DNA from: Pseudomonadota bacterium
Lineage (GTDB): Bacteria > Pseudomonadota > Alphaproteobacteria > Rhizobiales > Aestuariivirgaceae
Direction: 5' to 3'
NCBI GenBank assembly: GCA_963205315.1
Contig: CAUJIO010000031.1
Location: forward strand, 1-64,000
Length of the DNA: 64,000 nt
Shown: positions 62,856-64,000 of the stretch, piece by piece
Position numbering within the stretch: the stretch's first letter is position 1
How the letters are laid out: the number at the start of each line of letters is the position of its first letter
Notes under the pieces: generated by a model
What the model saw: the letters and a program-made list of their open reading frames with translations, nothing else
The model's database searches: none
What the model was told of the DNA's origin: nothing
Position numbers and translations under genes: made by a program

Positions 62856-63779
62856 ATGGCCAGTATCATGACCAATATCTCTGCAATGACAGCGTTGCAG
62901 AGCCTGAACTCTACCAATAAGTCACTTGAGACGACCCAGTCCCGCATTTCGACGGGCTACCGTGTGGGCAGCGCTGAAGACAATGCGGCCTACTGGTCGA
63001 TCGCGACGACGATGCGCTCGGACAACGGTGCTCTTTCGACCGTCAAGGATGCATTGGGCCTCGGTGCCGCAACGATCGACGTGGCTTACACCGGGATGAA
63101 CAACGCGATCGAAGTAACCAAGGAAATAAAGAACAAGCTGGTAGCCGCCCGGCAACCTGGTATCGACCGCGCAAAGGTTCAGTCGGAGGTGGCAGAACTT
63201 CAGAACCAGTTGCTTAGCATCAGTGAGTCTTCGGTGTTTTCGGGTGAGAACTGGTTATCAGTCGATTCCAGTGCGGCAACCTACAATTCGACAAAGACCA
63301 TTGTTGCATCGTTTTCGCGGTCGGGTGGCGCGGTGTCGATTGGCACGATCTCCGTGGATCTGACAACCACTGAGCTCATTGATTCCAACGACCAGAGCGG
63401 CATACTCGATAGCGAGGACACCACGACCAATGGCGCCGTGACCTACTCGGTGACGACGCTGGACATCTCCACTCTGACCGACACGGACGACGACCTCGCG
63501 GACTTGGAGCAGATGATCTCCTGGGTCGACGACGGCATCTCAAGCATGACAACGGCCGCTTCCAATCTGGGCGCGGTGAAACAGCGGACGAATTTGCAGA
63601 AGGAATTCGTCAACTCCCTGATGGATGCCATCGACCGCGGTGTCGGCGCCTTGGTGGACGCCGATATGAACGAGGAGTCGACCAGGCTTCAGGCCCTGCA
63701 GGTGCAGCAGCAGCTGGGCATACAGGCCCTCAGCATCGCCAACCAGAACAGCCAGCAGATCTTGTCGCTGTTCAGATAA
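62856..63779 (+). CDS. fla: flagellin, copy 2
   Basis: 307 residues, the same length as copy 1. The ATG at 62856 (MASIMTNISAMTALQSLNSTNK) is chosen by alignment with copy 1; the frame continues upstream to 62748 through the leader. The first ~170 and last ~75 residues are nearly identical to copy 1. The central part differs (for example SVDLTTTELIDSNDQSGILDSEDTTTN against SIDVDGVKLYDANDQSGILDTIDTTTN). A tandem duplication with variable filament surface. Confidence 0.95.
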   Translation: MASIMTNISAMTALQSLNSTNKSLETTQSRISTGYRVGSAEDNAAYWSIATTMRSDNGALSTVKDALGLGAATIDVAYTGMNNAIEVTKEIKNKLVAARQPGIDRAKVQSEVAELQNQLLSISESSVFSGENWLSVDSSAATYNSTKTIVASFSRSGGAVSIGTISVDLTTTELIDSNDQSGILDSEDTTTNGAVTYSVTTLDISTLTDTDDDLADLEQMISWVDDGISSMTTAASNLGAVKQRTNLQKEFVNSLMDAIDRGVGALVDADMNEESTRLQALQVQQQLGIQALSIANQNSQQILSLFR

Positions 63780-63787
63780 GCCAGCCG

Positions 63788-63828
63788 ATGGCCGGGCCAT
63801 GGGGGAGCATCCCCTGTGGCTTGGCCAT
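63788..63828 (+). terminator. probable terminator after flagellin copy 2
   Basis: Nested inverted repeats: ATGGCC (63788-63793) with GGCCAT (63823-63828), and inside GCCA-T-GGGG with CCCC-TG-TGGC. It is followed by TTTGGTGTTT. It lies 9 nt past the flagellin stop. Confidence 0.55.
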
Positions 63829-63916
63829 TTGGTGTTTGGGGTCGAACCGTCTCGTTAACGTTCTGCTAACCATACTCACGCTAGACCGGATACGACGGAT
63901 CAGCCAACTGGCTGCA

Positions 63917-63959
63917 GGGCATGATGCCAAACCGTCTCCCCGGCATGATCCGGAATGTC
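63917..63959 (+). promoter_or_regulatory. flagellin leader element, copy 3
   Basis: GGGCATGATGCCA (63917-63929), 21 nt, then CGGAATGTC (63951-63959). Spacing and the second half are identical to copy 1. An ATG lies 37 nt further on, within the 35-41 nt seen for copies 1 and 2. Confidence 0.6.
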
Positions 63960-63996
63960 GCCGCACGTTCGACGTCCGCATCAGGGGCAATTCGCG

Positions 63997-64000
63997 ATGG
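63997..64000 (+). CDS. predicted start of a third flagellin gene, cut by the window edge
   Basis: Only ATGG is inside the window. AGGGG lies about 10 nt upstream and copy 3 of the flagellin leader element ends 37 nt upstream. The call is inference from the leader element; the second codon begins with G, which is compatible with the MAS start of copy 2. Confidence 0.35.

Overview
This 64 kb window is chromosomal DNA of an alphaproteobacterium, most likely in the Hyphomicrobiales (Rhizobiales). Reasons: the gene orders ftsK-lolA-xthA, leuS-lptE-holA, argH-lptM-lysA-TIGR02302 and cnoX-LON-Trm112-DUF971; an ECF11-type RpoE/ChrR pair; a rhizobial-type rhamnose locus; and a flagellar cluster with an FtcR/Rem-type regulator, MotE and several short flagellins. 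The DNA is uniformly GC-rich except for an AT-rich patch at about 47.15-47.43 kb. I see no insertion sequence, integrase, phage gene, CRISPR array or rRNA gene, and one tRNA (Gly-GCC). Most of the window looks like stable core genome.

Layout. 0.2-5.3 kb: a two-subunit molybdenum hydroxylase (iorB-iorA type), a 3-hydroxybutyryl-CoA dehydrogenase and a UbiH-like ubiquinone hydroxylase. 5.4-7.4 kb: glnK-amtB behind a sigma-54 promoter. 7.5-18.4 kb: cell division, envelope and housekeeping (ftsK, lolA, xthA, a cyclic-nucleotide-binding protein, a CenR-like regulator, an L,D-transpeptidase, a PLP homeostasis protein, leuS-lptE-holA). 18.7-25.4 kb: an inner-membrane protein of unknown role, the large TIGR02302 protein, lysA, a 35-residue LptM-like lipoprotein, argH and a TlpA-like thioredoxin. 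25.4-30.1 kb: DUF971, Trm112, LON-domain, CnoX-like and YbaK-like genes, tRNA-Gly, and a CYTH-CHAD protein.

30.1-35.5 kb is a stress module: ECF sigma factor, ChrR anti-sigma factor and SDR on the minus strand, and FAD oxidoreductase, DUF1365 and a CFA-synthase-like methyltransferase on the plus strand. Two back-to-back promoters with the same TGATCC-N16-CGTARA layout lie between them. The methyltransferase lacks two residues that bind bicarbonate in E. coli Cfa, so lipid methylation other than cyclopropanation, for example in furan fatty acid synthesis, is possible. 35.5-37.5 kb: a large secreted SGNH hydrolase. 37.5-46.7 kb: L-rhamnose use (DeoR-type rhaR; rhaT-P-Q-S transporter; rhaD aldolase/dehydrogenase; rhaI isomerase), with no rhamnulokinase or mutarotase.

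46.7-64 kb: a MerR regulator, then the flagellar region. ftcR lies behind the AT-rich patch. fliI, flgF and a DUF1217 gene are on the minus strand. A compact plus-strand run follows: motA, fliM, fliN, fliG, flhB, flgB, flgC, fliE, flgG, flgA, flgI, motE, flgH, fliL, fliP. Two tandem 307-residue flagellin genes come last. A shared two-part element sits 35-41 bp upstream of both flagellins, and a third copy near the right edge predicts a third flagellin starting at 63997.

I found no clearly new biological system. The best candidates for follow-up are the flagellin leader element, the sigma-E-linked lipid module and the kinase-less rhamnose locus. All functional calls rest on reading translations and remembered family motifs; no search was run.
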